From NCBI GenBank assembly GCA_963843465.1, contig CAWJKP010000009.1:248001-312000 (forward strand): a stretch of DNA of 64,000 nt. The letters run 5' to 3'. Position 1 is the stretch's first letter; each line of letters opens with the position of its first letter. The position numbers and the translations under genes were made by a program. The stretch comes from CAWJKP01 sp963843465. Its GTDB lineage: Bacteria; Planctomycetota; Planctomycetia; Pirellulales; Thermoguttaceae. Under the pieces are notes generated by a model that made no database searches, was not told where the DNA came from, and saw nothing but the letters and a program-made list of their open reading frames with translations. This document shows positions 9,911-20,250 of this stretch, piece after piece.

Positions 9911-11477
9911 TCATTCCGCAGGGCTCGCCCCACTCGGGATCGGGCAACCCAGGGCGCGGTAGAGCCGGAATTGCCATTCGTCATAATCGCCGACTGCCCG
10001 CAGGTATTCCCGGCGGCTCTGGTCCAGTGCTTGGAGCGACTGGAGCACTTCCAGCGGCAAGCCTTGACCGCCGCGGATGCGCTCCAGGTTCCGCCGGTAA
10101 GACTCGCTCGCCACGCGGATTCCCGATTCTGCCACGGCGATCTGGCCGCGCAGCGATGCGGATTGGGCGTGCGCCTCGATGATCTCCCGAGAGACTTGGT
10201 CCCTCAGGCGGACCTCGATGAGTTTGGCCTGCTCCAGCCGTGAGCGGGCGCTTTCGCGGGCGGCGACTTCTCCCAGGCCGAAGTTGCGGAGTTGCCAATA
10301 GACGGTGGCGTCGAAGTCCAGTCGCCCACTGAAGTCTGCTATTGTGGAACCCGGTCCGCCGCCATATCCGCCTTGGCTGACATCCAAGAGCAGGTTGGGC
10401 AAAAGCGGCGCGTACCGCTCGCGATCCAGTCGCCCGGCCGCTTCCGCGACGAGGTGGCGGCTCTCGGCCAACTCCGGGCGGTGCGACAAGCCTTCAGCGA
10501 CGAGCTGGGCCGCTTCCGCGTGGTGCGAAACCAGCTCGATCGGCACAATGACCGGTTCCTCGGGCACCAGCACGCGGTTGGTCTGCAAATTGAGCAGTTC
10601 CACCAGGCGGGCCGAAGCCACTTGGGTCTGCGCGGCAGCCTGCGCCACGAGATTCTTGCGCACGGCGAGTTCCGTTTGCGCCGATCGGCGTCGGCCTGGT
10701 TGCCTTGCCCGGTGCGGGCGAAGTCCGCCGTCAATCGGGCCAGTTGTTCCGCGTGGTCAAGCGTCTCTTGCGCAATGGCCTGCTGTTGGAACGCCCGCAA
10801 GAGGTCGAGGTAGGCCACTGCCACGAACAGCAGCAAGTCGTGGGTGGTGGCTGTGGCCGCGTGTTGCTGGGCCGCCGCCTGCTGGCCCGCGATGCGAGGC
10901 TGGAAAACCGCATCCGCCATCGCGAACTTGGCCGACAGCCCGGGAATCGCCGGCGCGCCGCCGCCGACCGCGTACATCCCCAGTCCCGCTTCCAATGCCG
11001 ACCGGCTGGCCGTGGTGATCGTGCCATCGTTGTTCTGCAACGGCCCGTCATGGTTTTGGTAATTGACCCCGGCTTGAATGGACGGCAGCCATAAGACTCT
11101 CGCACCCGTCAACTGGGCGAAGGCTTCGTTGATTTGCTCGTTGGCAAACGCTATTTGCGGGTTCTGCCCCGAGACCAGCGCCAGAGCCCTTGGGAAGCTG
11201 ATGACTTGCCGCTTCTCTGCAGGCGCCATGCCCGCTTGTGGTGGCAGAGGCGCGAAAGGCAGAGGGGGATTGACGACTTCCCCGTTTTCCGCCGGCGCAA
11301 CGCCACCGGCCCGCTCCACGCCCACGTCGGAGGCGGTCGCACGGCGGCCGGCTCCAGGCTCTTGCGCCGCGCGGAACGACTCCCAATGCTCATACCCAGA
11401 ATACCCAACATCGCAAGACACATGGCCAGGCGAGCGGACCAAATCACGGTTGCCGTCGTTGGATCTCTTCTTGCCAT
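9911..11477 (-). CDS. TolC-family outer-membrane channel of the second RND pump (two apparent frameshifts)
   Basis: Third gene of a minus-strand RND-adaptor-channel operon. The likely start is the ATG at 11477, which gives a signal-type helix (SARLAMCLAMLGILGMSIG). Coding then moves frame at about 11365 to a Pro-rich linker and the first OEP repeat (FPRALALVSGQNPQIAFANE, VAYLDLLRAFQQQAIAQETL). It moves again at about 10680 into the second half (NLVAQAAAQTQVASARLVEL, RIRGGQGLPLEVLQSLQALD), ending at 9911. Both breaks have the same context: on the coding strand CGGCGCAA, where CGGGCGCAA would keep the frame. This suggests a systematic sequence error. The substrate is unknown. Confidence 0.75.
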
Positions 11478-11670
11478 TCGCCCGTCCTTGCCGAAGACCA
11501 CCAGACGCCGCGCACACCCTCCTCGCAGGCAGCCAGTAGCGTCTCTTACGGGTCTTCGTCAACGCTTTCTTTGTTTCATCAGGAAAAATCCGCAAAATCG
11601 TTATCATCGGAGAGAACCCTCCAGCCGTTACACGCATACCCCGCCAGCGACAGGGTAACCTCGGCCTTCC

Positions 11671-11808
11671 TAGCCCGGATTATCCACGCCCCGCGATGTC
11701 AGCGGCGCAGAGCGCGATCGAAACCCGAAGCGTAAGCGAGGGTAAGTCCCTTAGCCATCCTCGCTTACGCTTCGCGCTTACGATGCGCCCGTGAATAATC
11801 CGGGCTAG
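11671..11808. repeat. Palindromic repeat family E, copy 1
   Basis: Outer arms TAGCCCGGATTATCCACG and CGTGAATAATCCGGGCTA enclose inner arms CGAAGCGTAAGCGAGG and CCTCGCTTACGCTTCG. The right outer arm supplies the TAG stop codon of the adaptor gene (11805-11807). A second copy lies at 24331-24468, nested in another repeat. Confidence 0.88.
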
Positions 11809-13181
11809 AGCGAGCCAGCCTGCGATTGGACAACCAGCTCATCCCCCTTCAAGCCGGAAACCACTTCCACGTCGGTTCCGACCTGGAGCCCGAGGGTAAT
11901 CGGGGTTCGCACCGCTTGGCCACCCTTGACCACGCGGCAAAAGGCTTGCTTGCCCTCGCGGCCGATAGCGGACAGCGGAAGGACGTAGACATCGGGACGC
12001 TCCTGGAGCAGGACATGTGCGGTAGCGTACATCCCCGGCCGCAACAGGCCCTTTGGATTGGGAAGGTCCATTTCGGTGCGCAGGGTCCGATTGGCACCGA
12101 GGACCCAACTTGTCCGCGTCACCTTCCCTTCCACGATCCGGTCCGCGAGGGCCTGCACGCTGACGTACCCGTTCCGGCCCGCCTCGACCCACGGAGACTC
12201 CATTTCCGGCACATCCACGAAGATGCGGACAACATCCGTGCGGGCGACGGCCACCAGCGGCCTGGCGGTCATGGTGCTGGCCGGCTGAACGAAATCCCCG
12301 CGATTCACGTTCCGCTCGGTGACGACTCCGGCATACGGGGCGCGGATTTGCGTGTATTGGAGAAGGGCCTTGACGCGCGACAGGTCGGCTTCGGCGCTTT
12401 GGTGGCGGGCGCGGGCCACGGACTGGTTGGCCTTCGCCTTCGCCAGATCGGCTCGACTTTGCACCAAGGCAGCCTTGGCCGCTGCCACCTTCGCCAGGGC
12501 CTCTCCGCGTGCCGCCTCCGCGGCCTTGAGCGAGTCGCGCGTTTCGTCTTCGAGTTTGCGATCCAACGACCCGCCGGCCACCAGTTGGCTGATCCGCGCG
12601 TACTGGGATTGCCAGCGCGTAACGTCCGCCTCGGCGCGGATCTTGCCGGCCTCCATCAGGCTGATGTTGGCTTGGGAAGTCGTCACCGCGGCCTCGGCGG
12701 CCTGGACCGCCGCCGTGGCTAGCTCGATCTCCGCCTGCGCCTGAACCAGCGCCGCCTCCTTCTGGCGGAGCTCGTCTTTCAGCTCGGGGAGGAACAGGTC
12801 CACGAGGAGTTGATTGGCCTCCACGCGGTCGCCGATGTCCACGTAGAGCTTCTCGACGTAGGCCGGCAGCTTGGCCAGCAGCGGTGTCTGCTCGAAGGCC
12901 TCGATCTGGCCCGGCTGCACGCTCTCCAGGCGGAGCGTCTTCCGCACCGGCCGGGCGGCGGTGACGCGCGCCGTGGAAGTAGCCGCAACCGTCGAAGATG
13001 CTGCTTCTTGCGTCGCCGCCGAAGAGGGCGAATGACAGCCGGCCAGCGAAGCCAGCGTGGCGGCAGCCAGCGTACTCCTCACGCTCCGCGTGAGGCCGAA
13101 CCAAGTATTCCGCATGCTCCGCGTGAGGCCGAGGCGAGCGAACCTCACGCGGAGCGTGAGGAGTACAAGGATGAAAGCCAT
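11805..13181 (-). CDS. RND efflux adaptor (HlyD/AcrA family)
   Basis: Periplasmic adaptor linking the RND pump at 13145-16441 to the channel at 9911-11477. Up to 458 residues are encoded. A lipobox (ASLAGC) is followed by a barrel-sandwich half (YVEKLYVDIGDRVEANQLLV). A long Ala-rich coiled-coil hairpin comes next, then IRAPYAGVVTERNVNRGDFV and a C-terminal barrel (LRPGMYATAHVLL). The region preceding the lipobox is peculiar: residues about 6-37 from the ATG at 13181 are translated from a triple palindromic repeat. An in-frame ATG inside that repeat, at 13115, would give a more normal 27-residue lipoprotein signal (MRNTWFGL... to LAGC). The TAG stop lies in another repeat. Confidence 0.87.
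   Translation of the reverse strand: MAFILVLLTLRVRFARLGLTRSMRNTWFGLTRSVRSTLAAATLASLAGCHSPSSAATQEAASSTVAATSTARVTAARPVRKTLRLESVQPGQIEAFEQTPLLAKLPAYVEKLYVDIGDRVEANQLLVDLFLPELKDELRQKEAALVQAQAEIELATAAVQAAEAAVTTSQANISLMEAGKIRAEADVTRWQSQYARISQLVAGGSLDRKLEDETRDSLKAAEAARGEALAKVAAAKAALVQSRADLAKAKANQSVARARHQSAEADLSRVKALLQYTQIRAPYAGVVTERNVNRGDFVQPASTMTARPLVAVARTDVVRIFVDVPEMESPWVEAGRNGYVSVQALADRIVEGKVTRTSWVLGANRTLRTEMDLPNPKGLLRPGMYATAHVLLQERPDVYVLPLSAIGREGKQAFCRVVKGGQAVRTPITLGLQVGTDVEVVSGLKGDELVVQSQAGSL
13072..13166. repeat. Palindromic repeat family D, copy 1, in the adaptor N-terminus
   Basis: Two direct units (GTACTCCTCACGCTCCGCGT and GTATTCCGCATGCTCCGCGT) are followed by an inverted unit (ACGCGGAGCGTGAGGAGTAC). 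Together they overlap the 3' end of the pump gene and the first codons of the adaptor gene. Other copies are at 42961-43013, 57149-57201 and 58132-58184. Confidence 0.88.
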
Positions 13182-16100
13182 GCTACGAGGCTCCTGGAGC
13201 GGCGGAAGGTAGGTGGTAGGCGCTCTCGGGGTCGTCGGGATCGAGGGACGCCGACTCGGTAGTCGCGCGACTGCACCAAGGCGAACAACGAAGGAAGCAC
13301 GAACAGGGTGGCGGCCGTGGCAGCCGCCAGACCGCCGATGACGGCCCGGCCCAAGGGGGCGTTCTGCTGACCGGATTCCCCCAAGGCCAGCGCCATGGGC
13401 AGCATGCCTGCCGTCATGGCGCAGGTCGTCATCAGGATGGGACGAAGCCGGCCCCCCGCGCCCTCGACCGCCGCGGCCGCCGCCGCCTCGCCGCGACCAA
13501 CGCTTCGCGTCGGTGCCCGGCGCCGGCTTTCGGCAAACGTGACCAGCAGGATCGCATTGGCCATCGCCACGCCCACGGCCATGATTGCGCCGATGAAGGA
13601 CTGGATGTTCAACGTGGTGCGGGTCAGCCAGAGCATCACCACTACCCCGGCGACGACCGCGGGGGCCGTGGAGACGGTGACCAGCGACAGCCGCAACGAC
13701 TGAAAATTGGCCGACAGCAGCAGGAAAATGACGACAATCGCCAGCCCTAACCCGGTGGCCAGCCCGCTGAGCATGTCGCGCAGCGGAGGAATCTGCCCGC
13801 GGACTTCAACCTTGACGCCGCGCGGAGGCGCTCCCGCCCGCTTCAACGCTGCGGCCACCTGCTCGGAAATGGAACCGAGGTCCGTGCCGGTGATGTTCGC
13901 CGCGATGCTCACCTGGCGCTTCATGTTATAGCGGTCGATTTCGCCGGGCATCGTTCCCCTGGAGACCGTGGCCACGTCCCGAACCAGGACCGCTCCGGCG
14001 GCGTTGCGCTTGACCGGGACCATCTTCAAGTCGTCGACCGAGCTGATCGGCCTGATCCCCTTGGGCGAGCGCACCACCGGGCGCGGCACCTCCACCTGCA
14101 CCTGGTAGCCGATTCCGGTCTTCGGATCGGCCCAGAAGTTCGGCACGGTGAAACGGCTGGAGGAGGTGGCCTCGGCCAGCGACCTCGCCACGTCGCTGGG
14201 CGTGACGTACACGGTTCCCGCTTTCTTGCGGTCCACCTCCACTTGGACCATGGGATAGTCCAACGATTGGACGATCTGCAGATCGCAGAGGCCGGGAAGC
14301 TGGCCCAGCTCGTCCATGAGCTTGGCGGCGTAGGGCCGGGTCTGGGCGAAATCCGGCCCGTTGACGGCGACCTCGACGGGCGTGGGCGAGCCGAAACTCA
14401 TCACCTCGTTGATGATGTCGGCCGGCTCAAAAGAGAAATGCACGCCCGGCAGCGCCTGCCTGAGCCTGCCACGGAGCTGCTCTTTGAAGGGCTCGATAGG
14501 GATGCCGCTATCGCGCTTCAAGGCCACCCACATCAGCGCCTCTTCCGGCCCCCGCATCCATTGAAACACGCCGTTGATGGGGTAGCTGGAGCCGATCGTG
14601 CCGAGATAGCCCAGGCTCGTCGCCACGTTGTCCGCTCCCGCCGCGTCGCGGATGACCTTGAGCGCCTTCAGGGCAATCTGCTCGGTCTGGTCGATGTCGG
14701 TTCCGTCCGGGGCGCGGATGCGAAGGCGGAATTGGCCGGTGTCGATGGTCGGGAAAATCTCCGTGCCCAACCGCGAGCCGAGCCCCCAGATGATCGCCGC
14801 AGAGAGGACAAGGTAGGCGGCCACGATACCTCGCCGGAAGCGGACCACTGGCGCCAGCAGCCACTCGTACCCTTGCCGGAAGCGGTCGAAGGAGACGGCA
14901 CGGAGCCAACCCATTCGCACGATGCGGCGACGGGGCGAGAGGTCCGCCGGCGTATGACCGAGCCGCACGTGACGCAACAGCCAGACGGAGAGCACGGGGA
15001 CGAACGTGCTGGACAGCAGATACGAGGCCACCATGGAGAAGCCGACCGCCAACGACAAGGGCACGAACATCGCCCGCGGCGCGCCCTCCATGAAAAACGA
15101 CGAGATGAACACCGCCAGGATGCAAACCATCGCCAACAGCCGCGGCACGGCCGTTTGCGCGTTTCCCAGCCGCACGGCCTTGGCGATCGAAGGGGCGTGG
15201 CTCATCTGGGTGTGGATGTTCTCGATCTCCACGGTCGCCTCATCCACCAGGATGCCGATGGCCAGCGCAAGTCCGCCCAGGGTCATCACGTTGATCGTCT
15301 GTCCCGTGACCCACAGCGCCGCCACGGCCGCCATCAGCGCCAGCGGGATATTCAACAAGACGATGATCGAGCTCCGCCAGTCCCGCAGGAACAAGAGAAT
15401 CATCAGACCCACCAGCACGGCCCCCAGCGCCCCTTCGCTCACGACGCCCCAGATGGCGCGGGTCACGTAAGGCAACTGGTCAAACTCGTAACTGACGTGA
15501 ATGTCCGCCGGCAGGACTTTCTGCATGTCGGGCAACGCGCCCCTCACGGCCTGGACCACGCTCATGGTCGAGGCATCGGCGCGCTTGGTGACCAGGATGT
15601 AGACCGCCCGACGGCCGTTGGCCAAGGCATAGCCGGTGGGCGCATCGCTGCTGTCCTCGACGTAACCCACGTCGCGGACATAGACCGGCGCTTGGGGGCC
15701 GCTTCGCAGCGGGATGGTTTCCAGGTCGCCGACGTTGCGCACCACCGAGTTGACCGGCACGAAGGGATACTTCCCGTCCAGCGGCAGGTTGCCGGAGGGA
15801 CTGATCGCGTTGCCCTGGGCCAGCGCATTGACGATCTCGTCCGGCGTCATGTCGTAGGCCCGCAGGCGCTCGGGATCGACGGTGATGACCACCGTGCGCT
15901 GGTTGCCGCCGAAGGGAGGCGGCGCGGAGACGCCCGGCAGGCTGGCGAACATCGGCCGCACGCGGAACAAGGCCAGGTCCTGGATTTCGCCGATGCTGCG
16001 CGTCTCGCTGGACAGGACGAGGTAGCCCACCGGCACGCTCCCGGTGTCGAAGCGCATCACGAAGGGGGATACCGTGTTCGGCGGCATGAAGGCCCGCGCG

Positions 16101-16441
16101 CGGTTGACGTAGCCGACCGTCTCCGCCATCGCCTGGGCCATGTTCGTTCCCGGATGGAAGAACAGCTTCATCAGGGAAAGGCCCTGAATGTTTTTCGACT
16201 CGACGTGGTGGATGCCCGTGATATAGAGGAAGTGATACTCGTAGTAGTTCGCCAGGAACCCTTCCATCTGCGCCGGGTCCATGCCGCCGTAGGGCTGACA
16301 GACGTAGATCACCGGGAGGTTCAGCGTGGGAAATACGTCGATCGGCATCTGGCGAAGTGCCAGAGCGCAGCCCAGCGTGACGCCGACCAGTGCGACCATG
16401 ACCGTGAAAGGACGCCGCAGTGCAAATTGGATCAGGTTCAT
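13145..16441 (-). CDS. RND efflux pump, AcrB/HAE1-like inner-membrane transporter
   Basis: Proton-driven inner-membrane pump, first gene of the minus-strand operon. From the ATG at 16441 (MNLIQFALRRPFTVMVALVG) it is about 1,098 residues, a normal RND length, with twelve predicted membrane helices. Family marks are QMPIDVFPTLNLPVIYV near the N-terminus, GLALAIGILVDEATVEIENI in helix 4 (with the proton-relay acidic residues) and FIGAIMAVGVAMANAILLVT in the C-terminal half. The last roughly 30 residues are basic and partly encoded by a palindromic repeat that also overlaps the adaptor start. The frame is unbroken over 3.3 kb, unlike many neighbours. The substrate cannot be told from sequence. 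Confidence 0.92.
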   Translation of the reverse strand: MNLIQFALRRPFTVMVALVGVTLGCALALRQMPIDVFPTLNLPVIYVCQPYGGMDPAQMEGFLANYYEYHFLYITGIHHVESKNIQGLSLMKLFFHPGTNMAQAMAETVGYVNRARAFMPPNTVSPFVMRFDTGSVPVGYLVLSSETRSIGEIQDLALFRVRPMFASLPGVSAPPPFGGNQRTVVITVDPERLRAYDMTPDEIVNALAQGNAISPSGNLPLDGKYPFVPVNSVVRNVGDLETIPLRSGPQAPVYVRDVGYVEDSSDAPTGYALANGRRAVYILVTKRADASTMSVVQAVRGALPDMQKVLPADIHVSYEFDQLPYVTRAIWGVVSEGALGAVLVGLMILLFLRDWRSSIIVLLNIPLALMAAVAALWVTGQTINVMTLGGLALAIGILVDEATVEIENIHTQMSHAPSIAKAVRLGNAQTAVPRLLAMVCILAVFISSFFMEGAPRAMFVPLSLAVGFSMVASYLLSSTFVPVLSVWLLRHVRLGHTPADLSPRRRIVRMGWLRAVSFDRFRQGYEWLLAPVVRFRRGIVAAYLVLSAAIIWGLGSRLGTEIFPTIDTGQFRLRIRAPDGTDIDQTEQIALKALKVIRDAAGADNVATSLGYLGTIGSSYPINGVFQWMRGPEEALMWVALKRDSGIPIEPFKEQLRGRLRQALPGVHFSFEPADIINEVMSFGSPTPVEVAVNGPDFAQTRPYAAKLMDELGQLPGLCDLQIVQSLDYPMVQVEVDRKKAGTVYVTPSDVARSLAEATSSSRFTVPNFWADPKTGIGYQVQVEVPRPVVRSPKGIRPISSVDDLKMVPVKRNAAGAVLVRDVATVSRGTMPGEIDRYNMKRQVSIAANITGTDLGSISEQVAAALKRAGAPPRGVKVEVRGQIPPLRDMLSGLATGLGLAIVVIFLLLSANFQSLRLSLVTVSTAPAVVAGVVVMLWLTRTTLNIQSFIGAIMAVGVAMANAILLVTFAESRRRAPTRSVGRGEAAAAAAVEGAGGRLRPILMTTCAMTAGMLPMALALGESGQQNAPLGRAVIGGLAAATAATLFVLPSLFALVQSRDYRVGVPRSRRPRERLPPTFRRSRSLVAWLSSLYSSRSA

Positions 16442-17056
16442 GGCGAAACCCTGTCGGAAATCGTCTCCCGGTCGTAACCGCAAGCAGCCAAGAGACTTCA
16501 GCCGCCGGCTCGGCTATGAATGCTAGCATAAAGCCGGCGCCGGGCAAGCAAGCGCCAAGACTGCTGACCGGCTGCATTGCAGTCGGTCCTCCGCCCCCCC
16601 TCACGGGCGACCCGTAGCCTGCGACGTTCCACAGGGGTCATCCTGGGCGGCTTCGGACGCGATGAACCGGCATTGGCCGCCGCGCTTGATCTCGGCTGGA
16701 AGACGAAACCGAGCCCAACCCTACCAAGGTGACCCTGATCCGTTTTGCGGAAGCCCTGAAAGGGCCTGAACATATCAGCCCCGGGCAAGCGCAGCGCCGC
16801 CCTGGGTTCAAGGAACGGCTCGACAACCTCGCAAAACAAGACCGCGACGACCCGACTCCCGGCCCTACTCCTTGGGAACATGAACAGCGACCGAAGGAAG
16901 CCTCTTGAGACTTCAAAACTCACGCTGTGCGCACAAAACGTCACTCACCGAAAAAAAAATTCCAGGACCGACCCTTGACAGCCAAACCTCTTTCAGGGAT
17001 GGGCTGATCGGCTGATATGTCGCGCCCCTTCGGGGCTGAGGCAGTTCGCCTCCGGC
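16442..17056. other. Intergenic region with short palindromic motifs
   Basis: No supported gene. The stretch 16757-16806 carries the hairpin words GCCCTGAAAGGGC and AGCCCCGGGCAAGC, and 17000-17041 carries GCCCCTTCGGGGC. These are typical of dispersed repeat debris. It separates two divergent transcription units: the pump operon and the 3' end of the radical SAM gene both read to the left. Confidence 0.5.
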
Positions 17057-18843
17057 TTAATACGCCGCGGCGGCCGATTCTTCGCGCGCTTCCTCCGACG
17101 ACGTTTCCAGGATCGGCAGCGAGACGTGCGGCGAGGCGACGACGCGGCAGGAGACGCTGCGGGTGCGGACGGCCGGATTGCCTACGGCGGGCAGGAAATT
17201 GGTCTCGTAGAAGGTCGGCGGCTCGTACTGCCAGCCGGCGGCAAGCTGCTTCTCTTCCCGGCGGATCTTGGCCAGCAGGTACCGCCCGCCGACCGCCGCC
17301 ATGATCCGCGCCTTCAGGCCGTACTCGGCGTACAGGTCGCGGAGGATCGCCGCCGCGCGGCGCGGATCTCGGGCTGCCGGCGGTAATAGAGATGCACCGC
17401 GCCCATCACCGCCGAGAAGGTCGTCGACAGCTCCCGGGCTTCCCAGGCGAAGCGGCGGCGAATGCGAAGATCGGGGTGGTTCTTGTAACGCCGCCAGCCG
17501 GCGAGGGTCGTGCGCACGATCCGCATCACGCTCGGGCCGTTGACCTCGAAGTCCCGCTGGAAGGCCCGCACGATCAGCTCTTGCTCCACGCCGTCTTGGA
17601 GGTGCGCGTGGCGGTAGTTGAAGATCGACTGGCCGTGGATGTCGCCGGGATCAAATTCGCTTTCGTCCTTCATCAGCCCGTTGGCCGTAAGCTCGGCGTG
17701 CAAGGGCGTGCCCGGAATCGGCGTGTAGAGCATGAACTGGTGGAAATCGGTATCGTGGGCGGCGGAGAATTCGATCGCCTCGTCGATGTTCTCGGGCGTA
17801 TGGTTTTCCAGGCCGATGATGCTCGAGCCCAGCACGCGGATGCCGTGCGACTGAAGCTGGCGGACCAGCGATCGGGTGTCGGCCCCCTGGAGCTTGGTAT
17901 AGCGGCTCTTCTCGCCTTCCATGCCCATCCAGACCCAGGAGATCCCCAAGGCGACCAATTGCTCGATGCTGTAGCTCTGCAGCACGTTGGCCGAGCTGAA
18001 GACGTACAGCGACCAGGCCTTGTCGTGCTTGCGCATCAATTCCAAGAGCCTCAGAGCCCGGGCGCGATGGAAAAGGAAGTTCTCGTCCATGACGAAGAAG
18101 GAATGGACCTTCAGCTCGGCTTCCAGCCGGGACATGATCTCGAACAGCTCGTCGCCGGTCTGGTAGAAATTGACGAACTTGCCCTTGCCGCCGAACATGG
18201 CGGAGGTGGAGCAGAAGTTGCAGCCCATGGGACAGCCGACCGAGGGGATCAGGGTGGCGGCCACGTCGCCCGGCCGGTCCTTGACCTGCACGCCCAGGTT
18301 CCGCGTGCCCAGGCCGGAGAGGATCAGCGGATGGCGGATGGGCTGGTTCTCGTCCTCGCCCAGGTAGCGGCGGAACCAGCGGACGCCCTCGCCCTTGACG
18401 ACGTGGTCGGCGTCGATCCGCCGGCCGAGGTCGGGGACGTTGGCGATGTGGCCGCCGACGACGATCTTCGCTTTGGGCAGATACTGGCGGATGAGCCGGC
18501 ACATCTGGCGCACCTTGCCGACATTGGGGATGATGCTGGAAATGCCCACCACGTCGTAGTTGCGGGTGCGGATCTCCTCGAGGAAGCGGTCCAGCGTGGG
18601 GAAGTCCAGAAGCGTGCAAGGCGCCGCGATATTGGCCTGGATGAGCATCAGCCCCCACGAGCGGTGGAACATCCGCAAGGAGAAGGGGCCCTGCACCCGG
18701 GTCACCTGGTTGTGGTAAAGCTCCATCGGGTTCAGCACCCGGCTGCCGTACTGGTCGTCCTGGGCGTAGGGGCCGAAGACGCTGGTCAAGAGCACGCGGG
18801 CGTGAGAGCCTCGCTCGTGCGGGAAGAAGGGGACAGTCCCCAT
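17057..18843 (-). CDS. B12-binding-type radical SAM protein (apparent frameshift at about 17360)
   Basis: A cobalamin-binding-like N-terminal domain (VGISSIIPNVGKVRQMCRLI, VVGGHIANVPDLG, VVKGEGVRWF) is followed by a radical SAM core. The iron-sulfur motif is CPMGCNFC (Cys-x3-Cys-x2-Cys), and a TIM-barrel segment (GISWVWMGMEGEKSRYTKLQ) follows. Near 17360 the frame must move by one base to reach the C-terminus LYAEYGLKARIMAAVGGRYL, ending at 17057. The start is unusual. The family-like N-terminus RVLLTSVFGPYAQDD begins just inside a palindromic repeat, and the nearest in-frame ATG (18843) lies within the repeat arm, read as MGTVPFF. The substrate is unknown. It appears to be a single-gene unit. 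Confidence 0.83.
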
Positions 18844-18898
18844 TTGTGCGAAGCACCCTCCGGGCCGTTCCGGCAAATGGGGACTGTCCCCTTTTCCT
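18827..18898. repeat. Palindromic repeat family B, copy 3
   Basis: Arms AAGGGGACAGTCCCCATTT and AAATGGGGACTGTCCCCTTT flank a short core with GAAGCACCCTCCGG, shared with the copy in cusB. The left arm supplies the probable start codon of the radical SAM gene, which reads leftwards. Confidence 0.88.
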
Positions 18899-19356
18899 TG
18901 GCGTTCGATGGCGGGGCGGCGGGCAAGGCGGAAAGACTGTCGGGGCGCGACTTCATGGTGGATCTTCTCAGAGGGCGGGGAGGAAACGCAACCGAAGGAT
19001 TGTAGAACAAATCGTGGCTTCCCAAGTCTCACCTCTGTATATTGTGTGTAATAGATGCGTAATACTTGGCCCCGCGAGGGTGCCCAGACTATCGCAGCCG
19101 TCAGAATCACGGGGTGTATCAGGTACCCTGTAGGGGCTGGGGGGCGGATGCTGGCAATGGGGACGCGGGGAAGTTATATTCTGCGGGGGCAAGAAGGGCT
19201 CGGTTTCGTAGGACGGATCTCAGATTTCAGATCTCAGATTTCAGATTTGGATTCTGGATTCTGTTTCAAACCCAAGACCAAAGACCAAAGACCGAAGACC
19301 CAAATCTGAGATCTGAGATCTGAAATCTGAAATCCAAGATCCCCAAGGAGCATTCC
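18899..19356. other. Intergenic region with a text-like palindrome
   Basis: No gene supported. The segment 19219-19341 is a long imperfect palindrome of low-complexity words (CAGATTTCAGATCTCAGATT; AAATCTGAGATCTGAGATCT) around a purine-rich core of repeated AAGACCAAAGACC. It ends 15 bases before the start of the TIM-barrel gene, whose ribosome-binding site AAGGAG is at 19344-19349. Confidence 0.55.
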
Positions 19357-20250
19357 ATGAATTACGACGAACGAATCTCGCGACGCACCCTGCTTGCCCG
19401 CACGGCCGGGGCCGCGGCCCTGGCGGCGACGGCCTCGAGGCTGGAGCCGCTATTGGCCGACGGCGGCTCCCGCTGGTTCAAGATCGGGGCCTGTGAGTGG
19501 TCGCTGCGCAAGAGCGATCCGAGTTGCTTCGAGCTGGCCCGGCAGATCGGCCTGGACGGCGTGCAGCTTAGCATGGGCGTGCTGGGCACGCGGGCGGACA
19601 CTCGCAAGCCCGAGGTGCAGAAAGCCTATCTCGATGCAGCCAAAAAAGTGGGCTTGGAGGTCTCGTCGCTGGCCATTGGCGAGATGAACGAGGTGCCGCT
19701 GAAGCGCGATCCCCGGGCGGCCCAGTGGTTGGCCGAGAGCGTCGGCGTCTGTCAGGCCCTGGGCGTGAAGGTGGTGCTGATCGCCTGTTTCGCCAACGGC
19801 GACCTCGACATGTCCAACCGCGGCGAGATCGACCACTTGGTGAAGGCCCTCAAGGACGTCGCCCCCGAGGCGGAAAAGGCGGGCGTGCTCTTGGGCATCG
19901 AGGACTACCTCAGCGCCGAGGACAACATCAAGATCCTCGACCGCGTCGCCTCGCCGGCCATGAAGGTCTACTACGACGTGGGCAACTCGACCGACAAGGG
20001 CCGCGACGTGACCAAGGAGATCCGCCTCTTGGGCCCGCGGATTTGCGAGTTCCACGCCAAGGACGCCAATTTCATGCTCGGCCAGGGCCGCATCGACTTC
20101 AAGGCCGTCCGCAAGGCCATGGACGACATCCAGTACAGCGGCTGGATCCAGATCGAGGCCGCCGCCCCGCACGATCTGGTGCGCGACTACCAGGCCGACC
20201 GCAAGTATCTCAAAGAGATCTTTCCGCGCAAGGTAGCGGCTAGTGGGTAG
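19357..20250 (+). CDS. Tat-exported sugar phosphate isomerase/epimerase-like TIM-barrel protein
   Basis: 297 residues of the xylose-isomerase-like TIM-barrel superfamily (AP endonuclease family 2). The N-terminus carries a twin-arginine signal (ISRRTLLART followed by an Ala-rich helix), so the folded protein is exported. Barrel hallmarks are GACEWSLRK, GLDGVQLSMG, VLLGIEDYL, KVYYDVGNS, ICEFHAKDANFMLGQGRIDF and GWIQIEAA, with acidic and His metal ligands at the strand ends. Such proteins are abundant in planctomycetes, where most have unknown sugar substrates. The TAG stop codon coincides with the first bases of the REP copy that begins the RAYT unit. Confidence 0.85.
   Translation: MNYDERISRRTLLARTAGAAALAATASRLEPLLADGGSRWFKIGACEWSLRKSDPSCFELARQIGLDGVQLSMGVLGTRADTRKPEVQKAYLDAAKKVGLEVSSLAIGEMNEVPLKRDPRAAQWLAESVGVCQALGVKVVLIACFANGDLDMSNRGEIDHLVKALKDVAPEAEKAGVLLGIEDYLSAEDNIKILDRVASPAMKVYYDVGNSTDKGRDVTKEIRLLGPRICEFHAKDANFMLGQGRIDFKAVRKAMDDIQYSGWIQIEAAAPHDLVRDYQADRKYLKEIFPRKVAASG

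Noticed and set aside
14243..16477. A 744-codon open frame antisense to the RND pump
   Set aside because: Composition is typical of a reverse-complement shadow; the pump on the other strand is complete.
16498..16944. Minus-strand open frame between the pump and radical SAM genes
   Set aside because: Arg/Pro/Phe-rich translation of hairpin-containing intergenic DNA with no recognisable start context.
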